Source: Arthrobacter koreensis (GTDB lineage Bacteria; Actinomycetota; Actinomycetes; Actinomycetales; Micrococcaceae). Taken from it: a stretch of 64,000 nt of DNA. Location of the stretch: the NCBI RefSeq assembly GCF_009193255.1, contig NZ_WACG01000001.1, forward strand, positions 1,240,001 to 1,304,000, read 5' to 3'. A program made the translations under genes and the position numbers. A model generated the notes under the pieces. The model saw only the letters and a program-made list of their open reading frames with translations, was not told where the DNA came from and ran no database searches. Of the stretch, positions 33,068 to 43,326 are shown in pieces. Within the stretch, counting starts at the first letter, position 1, and each line of letters opens with the position of its first letter.

Positions 33068-33639
33068 GCCTGTTCCGGAACGGCGCGGACCTGCGCGTCG
33101 ATCAGGATCTCAGCGGCCCGGCGTGCCTGGCTGGCGGGTTCCGCTGAACCGGAGATAGCCGCCGTGGTCTGGGCACCCTCGGCGAGCAGCGCCAGCTGGG
33201 GAGCGAGGTCGGGCTGTCCGCCCGCCGCAGCCACGAGTTCGGCAAGTACGCGCTGGAACGAGTCTTTGTGCGTCCGTGTGCGCTCGGCGATGTCCGGAGA
33301 CTGGCTGCCCAGTTCGCCAAAGGCATTGATGAAGGCACAGCCGCGGAATGAATCCTCGGCGAACCAGTCAGAGAGGTAGTCGTAGACGGCCAGCAGCCTG
33401 GCCCGGGGGTCCGCAGCGGCGTCGATCCGTTCCTGGAGCCCGGCCGTCCAGATTCGGTGGCGCCGGTCCAGCACGGCGAATACTATGGCCTGCTTGGAAG
33501 GGAACAGTGAGTAGAGCTTCTTCAGCGGCAGATCTACCTCACGCCGGAGTTCGGCCATGCCGACCGCTTGGATGCCGCGCTCGTAGAAGAGCCGGTCGGC
33601 CACTTCGATCACGTGTGCACGTTCCTCACCAGGGTTCAT
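33064..33639 (-). CDS. TetR-family transcriptional regulator
   Basis: 191 aa. N-terminal TetR HTH (ADRLFYERGIQAVGMAELRREVDLPLKKLYSLFPSKQAIV, split) and a helical ligand-binding domain. It is divergent from an alpha/beta hydrolase gene, and the 94-bp gap holds two palindromic sites, so repression of the hydrolase and of itself is likely (inference). Ligand unknown. Confidence 0.92.
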   Translation of the reverse strand: MNPGEERAHVIEVADRLFYERGIQAVGMAELRREVDLPLKKLYSLFPSKQAIVFAVLDRRHRIWTAGLQERIDAAADPRARLLAVYDYLSDWFAEDSFRGCAFINAFGELGSQSPDIAERTRTHKDSFQRVLAELVAAAGGQPDLAPQLALLAEGAQTTAAISGSAEPASQARRAAEILIDAQVRAVPEQA

Positions 33640-33658
33640 GGATTCAGTCTACTTGCTT

Positions 33659-34609
<951 letters not shown>

Positions 34610-34620
34610 ATAAGCCATGC

Positions 34621-34653
34621 AGCGGACCCGGGCCGCCGGGGCCCGGGTCCGCT
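34621..34653 (+). terminator. Hairpin after the hydrolase gene
   Basis: Perfect 14-bp stem AGCGGACCCGGGCC (34621-34634) with its complement at 34640-34653, loop GCCGG. No T-run; likely a terminator or 3'-end stabiliser. Confidence 0.7.
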
Positions 34654-34716
34654 ACAGTTGCTGCACCATGGGTGCGGCCAACGGGGGCCGCCCAGCTTGT
34701 CCGGAGGGGAACGGCC

Positions 34717-35154
34717 ATGACCAGCAGGCAAGACGAGATTGATCCGCGGTACGACCCGGCCTACCAGCGCGGGGGCGGGGAGCTGTACCTCTCCCGGAGT
34801 ACCGAGGAACCGCCGGCAATCGTGGAGATCACGGACGCGCCCCCGCCGGCGCAGGCCCGGTCCGCGCAGAATCCATACCCGGAGCTGGAGCGGCACCAGC
34901 GGAAGTACCGGATTGCCGCCTGGGTCCTGGCTGCCGGCCTGGTGGCCCTGGGTGTCTTCTTTATGTTCGCGGACAACATTTTCCCGCCGGAGGCCACCTC
35001 CGTCCCGCCCAACTGGAGCGGGTACCCCGTTGAACCGTGGTCACAGAAGCTTCGCTGGGCGGCACCGAACCTGATTATGCTGGGAATACTGACCGCCGCC
35101 GTGCAGGTGTTCATCGAGCAGATCCAGACCTTCCGGCTGCGAATGAGCCGGTGA
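34717..35154 (+). CDS. Two-helix membrane protein of unknown function
   Basis: 145 aa. A polar, proline-rich N-terminus (about 65 residues) precedes two hydrophobic helices (IAAWVLAAGLVALGVFFMFA and NLIMLGILTAAVQVFIEQI) with a short outer loop containing ATSVPPNWSGYPVEPW. Not recognised. ATG at 34717 follows GGAGGGG at seven bases. It is 35 bp before the next small membrane gene, likely one transcript. Confidence 0.75.
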   Translation: MTSRQDEIDPRYDPAYQRGGGELYLSRSTEEPPAIVEITDAPPPAQARSAQNPYPELERHQRKYRIAAWVLAAGLVALGVFFMFADNIFPPEATSVPPNWSGYPVEPWSQKLRWAAPNLIMLGILTAAVQVFIEQIQTFRLRMSR

Positions 35155-35189
35155 AGACCTCTCCGGCCCGAGCATCCAAAGGAGCTCCC

Positions 35190-35411
35190 ATGAGCAGAAA
35201 AAAGACCCTGAATGATCTGACCACGGGCCAGAAGAAGGGCCTCGGTGTCCTTTCCAGCGTCCAGTTCCTGCTTGCCGGAGCGGCGCTGGTGGACATCTGG
35301 CGCCGCCCGGGCAGCGAGATCCGCGGATCAAAGGCCGCCTGGAGCGCCGCCTGCGCCGTGAACTTCATCGGCCCGATCAGCTACTTCGTCTTCGGCCGGC
35401 GCCGCGGCTAG
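35190..35411 (+). CDS. Small PLDc_N-type membrane protein
   Basis: 73 aa. A basic head (MSRKKTLNDLTTGQKKG), a helix, the DIWRRPGSEIRGSKAAWSAAC loop (split) and a second helix ending GPISYFVFGRRRG fit the PLDc_N (phospholipase-D nuclease N-terminal) membrane family, which here lacks any nuclease domain. Function unknown. AAGGAG lies five bases before the ATG. Its stop lies inside a shared bidirectional hairpin. Confidence 0.8.
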   Translation: MSRKKTLNDLTTGQKKGLGVLSSVQFLLAGAALVDIWRRPGSEIRGSKAAWSAACAVNFIGPISYFVFGRRRG

Positions 35412-35432
35412 TTCCGCGGAGAGGAACTAGCC
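35406..35432. terminator. Bidirectional hairpin spanning two convergent stop codons
   Basis: GGCTAGTTCC (35406-35415) pairs perfectly with 35423-35432, loop GCGGAGA. The TAG stop of the plus-strand gene (35409-35411) and of the minus-strand gene (35427-35429) are both in the stem. No T-run. Confidence 0.65.
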
Positions 35433-36662
35433 CTTCGCCTGGGTGGAGTACTCCGCCCAGGGTACGTTCCAGTCCCCGTAGCCGTCCCACATCGCCGCGG
35501 GGCCCACTCCGGTGTTGAGGACCTGGACCAGGTCTCCGGGCTCGAACGTGTCATAGAAGTACTTGGCGCCCTCCGGCGACATGCCGACGCAGCCATGGGA
35601 TACGTTGATGACGCCCAGTGCGCCCATGGCTCCGGGCAGCGCCTCATGGACGAACACTCCGCTGTTGGTCAGCCGGCTGGCCCAGGAAGCGTCAAAGGGC
35701 TCGTAGTAGTCCGGGTCTCCGGGCTTGAGCCCAATGCTCTCGGCACGGAAGGGCAGCTTCTCGTGCTGGGACATCACTACCTGGTATCCACTGGGGGAAG
35801 GCCAAGCCGAATCGCCCAGCGTCACGGGGAACGTGCGGGTGAGCTGGCCGTCGATGAAAACCTGCATGGTCTTGGTCGCATTGTCCACCACGGCGACGCG
35901 GGAATTGTGAACCTGGAAAGTGCGCGTCTCGTTGAAGTTGCCGATCATCGAATTGCCGAAGTCAACGCCGAAGAGATTCATGTCCACGGTGACGGTGCTG
36001 TTCGGCTCCCAGAAGGTCTCCGGACGGTAGCGGGCCTTGGTGTCGGAGATCCAGTAGAACGCACCGGTCTGCGCGCTGGTGCTCGTGACCGTAATGGCGG
36101 CCTCGACGGCCTGCTTGTTCAGTACCGGCTCGCTGAAGTTGATCTCGATGGGATGCCCGACGCCGACTACCGACTTGTCCAGTGGCGCCATGAAGGCGTT
36201 GGCCTCGTTGGGAGGGGTCACGGTGTGGAACGTCTGGGATTCCCGCGTGGTCTCGCCGTTGGCGTCCGCGAGGGTGAAGGCGAAGGTGTACTCGGTGTCG
36301 AACTGCAGCGGCTCGGTGGCCGTCCACTCGGTCTTGCCGGCGGCGAAATCCCCGGCAACATCTTCTCCGCCGTTACTGGGCGCCAAGCTCACGGATTCAA
36401 TGGTGCCGTGCTGGACTTTAAGGACGGGCACGGAGACGGGATTGACTTCCACCGAGCTGTCTGCCGGTTCAGCAGTAAAGGCCACGGGGACCGCCGGTTC
36501 GGACGGGGTGGGCGAGGCGGAAGGCTGTGACTGCTGCCCGGAAGGCGTTACGGCGTCGAACGCTCCCGTGGCGGCTGCGACGCCCGCGGCGCCGCCGATC
36601 ACCAATATCCCCGCCGCTGCGGCCAGGGCAATCCACCGCTTGCGGCTGCTCTTTTCCTGCAC
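35427..36662 (-). CDS. L,D-transpeptidase (YkuD) with Ig-like domain
   Basis: 411 aa. N-terminal membrane anchor (WIALAAAAGILVIGGAAGVAA), a Ser/Pro linker, two Ig-like regions (the second with the pattern of mycobacterial LdtMt Ig domains, PLDKSVVGVGHPIEINFSEPV split) and the YkuD catalytic domain with INVSHGCVGMSPEGA (His and catalytic Cys). It forms 3-3 crosslinks in peptidoglycan or attaches proteins to it, outside the membrane. No lipobox Cys is seen, so it is probably a single-pass membrane protein. Confidence 0.93.
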   Translation of the reverse strand: MQEKSSRKRWIALAAAAGILVIGGAAGVAAATGAFDAVTPSGQQSQPSASPTPSEPAVPVAFTAEPADSSVEVNPVSVPVLKVQHGTIESVSLAPSNGGEDVAGDFAAGKTEWTATEPLQFDTEYTFAFTLADANGETTRESQTFHTVTPPNEANAFMAPLDKSVVGVGHPIEINFSEPVLNKQAVEAAITVTSTSAQTGAFYWISDTKARYRPETFWEPNSTVTVDMNLFGVDFGNSMIGNFNETRTFQVHNSRVAVVDNATKTMQVFIDGQLTRTFPVTLGDSAWPSPSGYQVVMSQHEKLPFRAESIGLKPGDPDYYEPFDASWASRLTNSGVFVHEALPGAMGALGVINVSHGCVGMSPEGAKYFYDTFEPGDLVQVLNTGVGPAAMWDGYGDWNVPWAEYSTQAKG

Positions 36663-36705
36663 TGTCTCTGTCCCCTACGTCTCTCTAGCTGAAAGTCATC
36701 CTACG

Positions 36706-38946
36706 TTAGGCCGCCGGGCCGGCTGATTCGTCAGCCGGGCTTTCGAGCACTTCGGCCAGCAGCGGAGCCAGGGCCAGGGACCCGGCAGCGCTGAGATGGT
36801 ACGCATCCGCATAGAGCGGCGTGTTGCCCACGAAGGCCGGGCACCGTTCCCGCACACAGAACCACGCGGTAGTGTCGACCCACTCCACGTCCGGGTTGCC
36901 CTGCGCCGCTGCAGCGGATTCAAGGTCCAGCCGAAAGCCGTGATTCCCGGGGAGCCGGGTTTCGCAGTCCGACGGCGTGCTGAAGCGCGTGGCGCACTGG
37001 GACGGGTCCTTCGCCTCCGGAGGAGCGGAGAGCACCACCGTCCGGTCCGCGCTGCCGGCCAGCATCGCGTGAATGCGCTGGGTACCTTCCCGCCATTCGG
37101 CGTCGGCGGCCTCTGAGACGGCACCGCTGGCCAGCGCCGGGTCATACCTGAAGGAAGCCATAAGCAGCACATCCGGAGCCAGCTGCCCGATCCGCTCGAC
37201 GGCCCAGTCCCGGAAGGCAGTGCATTCCGGATAGGGGGCGCCGCCAATCCTGTTTTGCGGCACATCTGCCGGGGCGCAGCCCGCTGCGGTGTAAACGTGG
37301 ATGCGCCATTGCTCCGGCTCCAGCACGGCGCGGAGGGCGGGCAGGTAGGCCATGGCAACTGAATCCCCGTAGAGGACCAGATCCCGTGGTGCGTCCGGGT
37401 CGCCGTAGATGCAGTGACCGGTGTTGGCCACCGGATCCTCTTCGCGGGCTTCGTTTCCGCCCAGGCACCCGTCCACGACCCATTCGGCGGGCTTGGCGCT
37501 GCGGCCGCCTTCCGTAAAGGTTGCGGGGTCCGGCGACAGGGAGGGCCACTGTGTGCTCCCAAGTGCCTTTCGGAGGGCTGCGGTGTGGGCAGCCAGCGGA
37601 TCCGGCTGGGACGCGGGTCCAGGGGACGGAACGGCGGCCGACGGCGGGTTCGCGGCTGCCGGTGAGTCGGACGGCTGGAGCGTTGTCTCCAGTGTGACGG
37701 CGATCAGGGTTGCGGACAGCAGGCCTGCGGCAGCGGCTGCGGCCGCCAGGCGGGCTGGACGCGGTTCAAGTGCCGGACGGCGGTAGCGCCGGCCGCGTTC
37801 CCTGGCGGCATAGCGGGGCTGCAGCCAGCGCGAGCGGCGGACTGGATCTTCGATCCAATGGAAGGAAAGCACCGCCAGCCCGGCGGTCAGCGCCAGCGCC
37901 AGGAGCGGCGGTGTATCCGGGGCCAGCGCCGCAGCGAACACCACCACGGGGAAGTGCCAGAGGTACAGGGAATAGGAGATCCGGCCAATGTAGCGGCTGG
38001 CCGGGTTGGTCAGCGGCCACATGATGCGGTTGTGTCCCGGACTGCGGGCGCCGGTCCCGGCAGCCAGGACGAGCAGTGTGGAGAGTACCGGCAGTGCGGC
38101 GGCAGGCCCGGGAAAAGCACTGTCCGCCGAGAGTAGGAGGACGGACGCCGCCAGGCCGGCCAGCCCGGCCCACCCGGCCGCAGCCCGGACCAGGGCCGGA
38201 AGACGGGACAGCCAGGGGGAGGCCACGGCGAGCATTGCCCCCGTCCCGAGTTCCCAGGCACGGGAGAGCGTGGAGAAGTACGCGGTGGTGGGCCGGTTCG
38301 CCGTCTCCCAGACAGCGAACGCGAAGCTCGCCGCACAGAGAACTCCAATAAAGAGCAGGAGCAGCACCCGCATGCCGCGGTCCGTGAGGCGCAGCGCCGC
38401 CGTCACGGCGATTCCCGCCACCAGCACCCATGGCCATGCCAGGTAGAACTGCTCTTCCACGCCCAGGGACCAGAAGTGCTGCAGCGGTGAGACCGCGGTT
38501 CCGGCGTGGAGGTAGTCGGTGCCGGAAGCAGCGAAGCGCCAGTTGCCCAGGAAGAAGAAGGACCAGACGGCGTCTTCCAGGATGGCCGCCGCGCGCCCGG
38601 GACCAAACACGAGGAACGCCGCCGCCGAGGTTGCGGCCAGGACTGCGGCGGCCGCCGGAACAAGCCGGCGTACCCGGCGCCGGTAGAAGTCCGGCAGGGA
38701 CAGTTTCTGCGGGGAGGTGATCTCCCGGAGCAGGATGGTGGTAATCAGGAAACCGGATATAACGAAGAAGACGTCCACTCCGGCGTAGCCGCCCGCGGGC
38801 CAGGCCAGCAGGTGGTGCGCCAGCACGGCGAGGACTGCCAGGGCACGGAGGCCCTCAATGTCGTAGCGGAAGCTCCCGCCCGGCCGGTGCCGTGGCCGGG
38901 TGGGAACCCGGACACTGGGGGCGGGCTGGGGTGCAGGCGCTGGCAA
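36706..38946 (-). CDS. OafA-type acyltransferase with C-terminal SGNH domain
   Basis: 746 aa. N-terminal acyltransferase-3 domain with about ten membrane helices, starting FRYDIEGLRALAVLAVLAHH and with DVFFVISGFLITTILL; the C-terminal extracytoplasmic SGNH-hydrolase-like domain has GDSVAMAYLPAL (Ser) and a late DAYHLSAAGSLAL (His). Such proteins O-acetylate cell-surface sugars, peptidoglycan or polysaccharide. TTG start at 38946 with a weak leader; no better start exists in the frame before the first helix. Confidence 0.93.
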   Translation of the reverse strand: MPAPAPQPAPSVRVPTRPRHRPGGSFRYDIEGLRALAVLAVLAHHLLAWPAGGYAGVDVFFVISGFLITTILLREITSPQKLSLPDFYRRRVRRLVPAAAAVLAATSAAAFLVFGPGRAAAILEDAVWSFFFLGNWRFAASGTDYLHAGTAVSPLQHFWSLGVEEQFYLAWPWVLVAGIAVTAALRLTDRGMRVLLLLFIGVLCAASFAFAVWETANRPTTAYFSTLSRAWELGTGAMLAVASPWLSRLPALVRAAAGWAGLAGLAASVLLLSADSAFPGPAAALPVLSTLLVLAAGTGARSPGHNRIMWPLTNPASRYIGRISYSLYLWHFPVVVFAAALAPDTPPLLALALTAGLAVLSFHWIEDPVRRSRWLQPRYAARERGRRYRRPALEPRPARLAAAAAAAGLLSATLIAVTLETTLQPSDSPAAANPPSAAVPSPGPASQPDPLAAHTAALRKALGSTQWPSLSPDPATFTEGGRSAKPAEWVVDGCLGGNEAREEDPVANTGHCIYGDPDAPRDLVLYGDSVAMAYLPALRAVLEPEQWRIHVYTAAGCAPADVPQNRIGGAPYPECTAFRDWAVERIGQLAPDVLLMASFRYDPALASGAVSEAADAEWREGTQRIHAMLAGSADRTVVLSAPPEAKDPSQCATRFSTPSDCETRLPGNHGFRLDLESAAAAQGNPDVEWVDTTAWFCVRERCPAFVGNTPLYADAYHLSAAGSLALAPLLAEVLESPADESAGPAA

Positions 38947-39074
38947 AGATTCGCTTTCGCTTCAACGGTGGGGTTTGAAACGAATCTAGCCCGGTGGTGC
39001 TCCCACCCGCTACTTGGCCCACGGCGGACCCAAAAACGGTCGGAACCCTTGACAGGGCGGCATTCGCCGTGGCG

Positions 39075-40562
39075 TCAGGCGGCGTCCTGCTCCGCCATCC
39101 GTGCTGCCTGCCGGGTGATGTTCTTGGCCATGGAGGGGAAGATCAGCCCATGGAACGGGTAGATCAGCCACCAGTACAGCCGGCCGAGCAGACCGCGCGG
39201 GAAGTAGATGGCCCGCTGGCTGTAGACGCTCCCGTCTCCGTCGGGGTCCACCCGCAGCTCGAGCCAGGCCTTCCCCGGAACCCGCATCTCCGCGCGCAGC
39301 CGAAGCAGGGTGCCGCGCTCCAGGAACTCAACGCGCCACCAGTCAACGACGTCGCCGGTCAGCAGGGTGGCGGGGTTCCGGCGTCCCCGGGTCAGGCCGG
39401 CGCCGCCCACCGTCTTGTCCAGCACGCCGCGGATCGCCCACGCCATGGGCAGCGAGTACCAGCCGTTCTTGCCGCCAATCCCCTCGATGACCTGCCAGAC
39501 ATGCGCCGGGTCAACGTCCGAGCCGCGGCGGCGCTGGTCCACGTAAACGGTCTGCCCTGCCCAGTCCGGGTCAGAGGGCAGCGGCTCGGAGGCCTGGTCC
39601 GCGGCGCTTGAGGCGCTGGCCCAGGTTGTCTCCACCTCGTTGCGGGCTTCCTTGCCCAGCGCCCGGGTTACGGCGTCGTGGTAGTTGGTCAGTCCGCCGT
39701 CGGGAACCGGGATGTAGTTCTTGATGTCCCGTTCCTTGGCCACGGCGTCGTGCTGGAGTGACTCGACCAGCGGTCGGGACATGGCCAGCGGGATCGGGGT
39801 CACCAGGGCCACCCAGAGCCCGGCCAGCTTGGGGGCGGGGATGGGCAGCGCGTAGATGCGCCGGCGGGGCAGCCCGGCAACCTGGGCATAGCCGTTCATG
39901 ATGTCCGCGTACTCCAGGACCTCGCCGGACCCGATGTCGAAGGTGCGGTTCAGGCCCTCGGGCAGGTTTGCGGCCTCCACCAGGTAGTGCAGGACGTCCC
40001 GCACCGCGATCGGCTCGATTTTCCGCCGCACCCAGCTGGGAGCGGGCATGACCGGCAGGGTTTCGGTGAGGTGGCGGATCATCTCGAAGGACGCGGAGCC
40101 CGAGCCGATCACCACGCCGGCCTGGAAAACCACGGCCGGAACGGCTCCCTTGAGCAGGATCTCGCCGACGGCCGTGCGCGAGGCCATGTGGGGGGAGAGC
40201 TCGCCCTCGTTCGGGTGCAGCCCGCCCAGGTACACAATGCGCTGAACGCCGGCTTTCTCCGCGGCGTTCGCGACAATGTTCGCGATGTTCTCCTCCTGGG
40301 CCGCGAAGCCCTTTCCGGAGGCCATCGAATGGACCAGGAAGTACACGGTGTCCACGTCCTGGAAGGCGTTCTCCACCGACTCGGCGTCGGAGAGGTCGCC
40401 CTGCACTACTTCAACGTCGTCGCGCCAGGGGACGTCATTGAGTTTCTCCGGGGACCTGACCAGCACCCGTACCGTGCGTCCGTCCGCCAGCAGCAGCGGA
40501 ACGAGGCGCCCGCCAATGTAGCCCGTTGCTCCGGTGACCAAAACCCGCTGAGTGTCCGCCAT
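39075..40562 (-). CDS. NAD(P)-binding SDR protein with C-terminal DUF2867
   Basis: 495 aa. The N-terminal NmrA/atypical-SDR domain has VLVTGATGYIGGRLVPLLL and HSMASGKGF; the C-terminal half is DUF2867 (GQTVYVDQRRR... through YWWLIYPFHGLIFPSM). This fusion is frequent in Actinobacteria; its function is unknown to me. The ATG at 40562 is the usual start; 24 upstream codons are in frame but unlike the family. Divergent from ligD with 132 bp between. Confidence 0.9.
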   Translation of the reverse strand: MADTQRVLVTGATGYIGGRLVPLLLADGRTVRVLVRSPEKLNDVPWRDDVEVVQGDLSDAESVENAFQDVDTVYFLVHSMASGKGFAAQEENIANIVANAAEKAGVQRIVYLGGLHPNEGELSPHMASRTAVGEILLKGAVPAVVFQAGVVIGSGSASFEMIRHLTETLPVMPAPSWVRRKIEPIAVRDVLHYLVEAANLPEGLNRTFDIGSGEVLEYADIMNGYAQVAGLPRRRIYALPIPAPKLAGLWVALVTPIPLAMSRPLVESLQHDAVAKERDIKNYIPVPDGGLTNYHDAVTRALGKEARNEVETTWASASSAADQASEPLPSDPDWAGQTVYVDQRRRGSDVDPAHVWQVIEGIGGKNGWYSLPMAWAIRGVLDKTVGGAGLTRGRRNPATLLTGDVVDWWRVEFLERGTLLRLRAEMRVPGKAWLELRVDPDGDGSVYSQRAIYFPRGLLGRLYWWLIYPFHGLIFPSMAKNITRQAARMAEQDAA

Positions 40563-40694
40563 TGCCCCAACATACACACACCGGGACCCGCTTCGGTGGC
40601 CCTTGCCCCATCCCTCCACAAAACGCCGCAACATTTTGTAAGCATGCTGATGTCTACTGGATATTGCCTTGAAATCCCGGTAAGACTAGAGGGC

Positions 40695-43283
40695 ATGGCG
40701 ACAACGGGAACGGCCCCGAAGCAGCGGGAGACGGTCAGTGTGGACGGGCACCGCCTGCGCCTGACATCCCTGGACAAGGTCCTCTACCCGGAAACCGGCA
40801 CCACCAAGGCCGATGTCCTTTCCTACTACGCGGCCATCGCCCCAACCCTGGTTCCCTATGCACGCAACCGTCCGGCCACGCGCAAAAGGTGGGTCAACGG
40901 CGTCGGAACCCCGGAGCATCCCGGACAGGTCTTCTTCCAAAAGAACATTGACGACTCCGCCCCGAGCTGGGTGAAGCGTTACACCATTGAGCACAAGGAC
41001 CACTCCAACGTCTATCCGCTGGTCAATGACCTGGCGACGCTGACCTGGCTGGCGCAGCTGGCAGCCCTGGAGATCCACGTTCCGCAATGGCAGTTCGGCC
41101 CCCGCGGCGTCCGGCAGAACCCGGACCGCCTGGTCCTGGACCTGGACCCAGGAGAGGGCGCTTCCCTGGCGGACTGTGCCGAAGTCGCCCGCCTGGCCCG
41201 CAGCATCCTCACGGACATGGGCCTGGACGCCCGGCCGGTCACCAGCGGATCCAAGGGCATCCATCTCTACGCTGCCCTGGACGGCGGGCAAACCTCGGAT
41301 GAGGTCAGCGCCGTGGCGCATGAACTGGCACGCGCGTTGGAAGCGGACCATCCGGACCTGGTGGTCAGCGACATGAAAAAGACCCTGCGCAAGGGCAAGG
41401 TGCTGGTGGACTGGAGCCAGAACAACGCCAACAAGACCACCATCTGCCCCTACTCGCTGCGCGGCCGCTTCCGGCCCATGGTCGCCGCACCGCGGACCTG
41501 GGAGGAGCTTGAGGACCCGGACCTGGCGCAGCTGGATTACGAGGAAGTCCTGGACCGCATCGAGGACATCGGGGACCCGCTGGCCGGCATGCACACGGGC
41601 GAAGCCGATCCCGATGTCCTGGAATCCGACGCCGAACCGGACAAGCTGCACAAGTACCGCAGCATGCGAGACGCCGCGAAGACTCCCGAACCCGTGCCCG
41701 CCGAAGCGCCGAAAGCCGTGGAAGGGGATGGGAACAGCTTCGTCATCCAGGAACACCATGCCCGCAGGCTGCACTGGGATTTCCGGCTGGAACGGGACGG
41801 TGTGCTGGTTTCCTGGGCGGTGCCCAAGGGCCCTCCCACTACGCCGGACAAAAATCACCTGGCCGTCCAGACCGAGGACCACCCGCTGGATTACGGCGGG
41901 TTCTCCGGGACCATTCCGAAAGGCGAATACGGTGCCGGAGAGGTCACCATCTGGGACCACGGCACCTATGAGACGGAGAAGTGGCGCCCGGAGAAGGAAG
42001 TGATTGTCACGGTTCACGGCCAGCCCGACGGCGGCCTTGCCCGCGACGGTTCGGCGGTGCGCCGCTTCGCGTTCATCCACACCGGCGCGAACGAGCCGGG
42101 GAAGAGCAACTGGCTGCTGCACCTGATGAAGGACCAGGGTTCCAAAACACCCAAAACCACCAACGCAGCTCCAGCGGCGAAACCGGCAAAGACCGCTAAA
42201 GGTCCGGCGCAGGCAACCAAGGCCGCGGCCAAGGCCCGCCCGGATCCGCTCCCGCTGCCGGACAGTGCAGCGGTGAAGAAGGACATCCAGGACTCCGGCA
42301 TGCCGTCGCTGAAGCCGATGCTGGCAACCCTGGGTTCCCGGGCAGACATCAACGACGACGCCGACTGGGCCTTTGAGATGAAATGGGACGGTGTGCGGGC
42401 CATCGCGGAGGTAACCCCCGAAGGGACCCGGCTGATCAGCCGCAACGGCAACGACATGACCGTTGCCTACCCCGAACTGCAGGAGCTCGGCGGGTCGCTG
42501 AACGGAGAGCGCGCTGTCCTGGACGGGGAGATCGTTGCGCTGAACAAGGCCGGCCGCCCGGACTTTGGTCTGCTCCAGCCGCGCATGCACCTGACCCGGA
42601 CCCGCGATGCGGAAGCCGCGGCCGCCAAGACACCGGTGCAGTTCATGGTCTTTGACCTGCTCTGGCTGGACGGGAACTCGCTGCTGGACCTGAGTTACGA
42701 ACAACGCCGCGAAATACTGGAACAGGCGGTTGAATCGGGGCACGACGGCGGGCACATCCAGGTTCCGCCCGCCCTGGACCTGGGCATGGACGACGCCGTT
42801 GAGGCCAGTAAGGAACTCGGCCTTGAGGGCGTGGTGGCCAAGCGCCGCTCCGCCGGCTACTCGGCGGGCACCCGGTCTCGCAGCTGGGTCAAGCTCAAGA
42901 ACCAGTTCAGCCAGGAAGTAGTGATTGTGGGCTGGCGTCCGGGGCAGGGAAACCGGGCCAACAAGGTTGGGTCCCTGCTCGTGGCGGTTCCGGACGGGAC
43001 GGATCTGCAGTACATCGGCCGGGTCGGGTCCGGCCTGAGCGAGAAGGACCTTGCCCTGGTGGGTTCCCGGTTGAAGAAACTCTCCCGCAAGACCGCACCC
43101 CTGGACGACGTGCCCCGAGCCGACGCGTCCGACGCCCGCTGGGTCCGCCCCGTCCTGGTAGGAGAGGTTACCTACGCCGAACGCACCGGAACGGGCAAGC
43201 TCCGCCATCCTGTGTGGCGCGGGCTGCGGCCGGATAAGCGGCCCTCCGACGTCGTACCCGAAATACCGGCGCCGCCGTCCTAG
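40695..43283 (+). CDS. ligD: Multifunctional NHEJ DNA ligase LigD (polymerase, phosphoesterase, ligase)
   Basis: 862 aa. Order: primase-type polymerase domain (about 15-290; metal-binding [10 protein letters not shown] near 140, SGSKGIHLY), 3'-phosphoesterase (about 345-475; [36 protein letters not shown]), an Ala/Lys linker, then the ATP ligase (adenylation Lys in EMKWDGVRA near 562, and the C-terminal OB domain with [11 protein letters not shown]). This Pol-PE-Lig order is that of M. tuberculosis LigD. It repairs double-strand breaks with Ku (27320-28240). The ATG at 40695 has only AGAGGG two bases away; an upstream in-frame ATG near 40644 is possible. Confidence 0.95.
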   Translation: MATTGTAPKQRETVSVDGHRLRLTSLDKVLYPETGTTKADVLSYYAAIAPTLVPYARNRPATRKRWVNGVGTPEHPGQVFFQKNIDDSAPSWVKRYTIEHKDHSNVYPLVNDLATLTWLAQLAALEIHVPQWQFGPRGVRQNPDRLVLDLDPGEGASLADCAEVARLARSILTDMGLDARPVTSGSKGIHLYAALDGGQTSDEVSAVAHELARALEADHPDLVVSDMKKTLRKGKVLVDWSQNNANKTTICPYSLRGRFRPMVAAPRTWEELEDPDLAQLDYEEVLDRIEDIGDPLAGMHTGEADPDVLESDAEPDKLHKYRSMRDAAKTPEPVPAEAPKAVEGDGNSFVIQEHHARRLHWDFRLERDGVLVSWAVPKGPPTTPDKNHLAVQTEDHPLDYGGFSGTIPKGEYGAGEVTIWDHGTYETEKWRPEKEVIVTVHGQPDGGLARDGSAVRRFAFIHTGANEPGKSNWLLHLMKDQGSKTPKTTNAAPAAKPAKTAKGPAQATKAAAKARPDPLPLPDSAAVKKDIQDSGMPSLKPMLATLGSRADINDDADWAFEMKWDGVRAIAEVTPEGTRLISRNGNDMTVAYPELQELGGSLNGERAVLDGEIVALNKAGRPDFGLLQPRMHLTRTRDAEAAAAKTPVQFMVFDLLWLDGNSLLDLSYEQRREILEQAVESGHDGGHIQVPPALDLGMDDAVEASKELGLEGVVAKRRSAGYSAGTRSRSWVKLKNQFSQEVVIVGWRPGQGNRANKVGSLLVAVPDGTDLQYIGRVGSGLSEKDLALVGSRLKKLSRKTAPLDDVPRADASDARWVRPVLVGEVTYAERTGTGKLRHPVWRGLRPDKRPSDVVPEIPAPPS

Positions 43284-43326
43284 GAACTCCAGACCGTCAC
43301 CCATCCCCAACGGGAGGAACGCAGCG

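Noticed and set aside
36663-39074. Phage-like or secretion role for the OafA-type acyltransferase region
   Set aside because: The domains fit an ordinary surface acyltransferase; no phage genes are around.
39987-40694. 236-codon N-terminal extension of ligD
   Set aside because: It is antisense to the SDR-DUF2867 gene and unlike any LigD; the family start is at about 40695.
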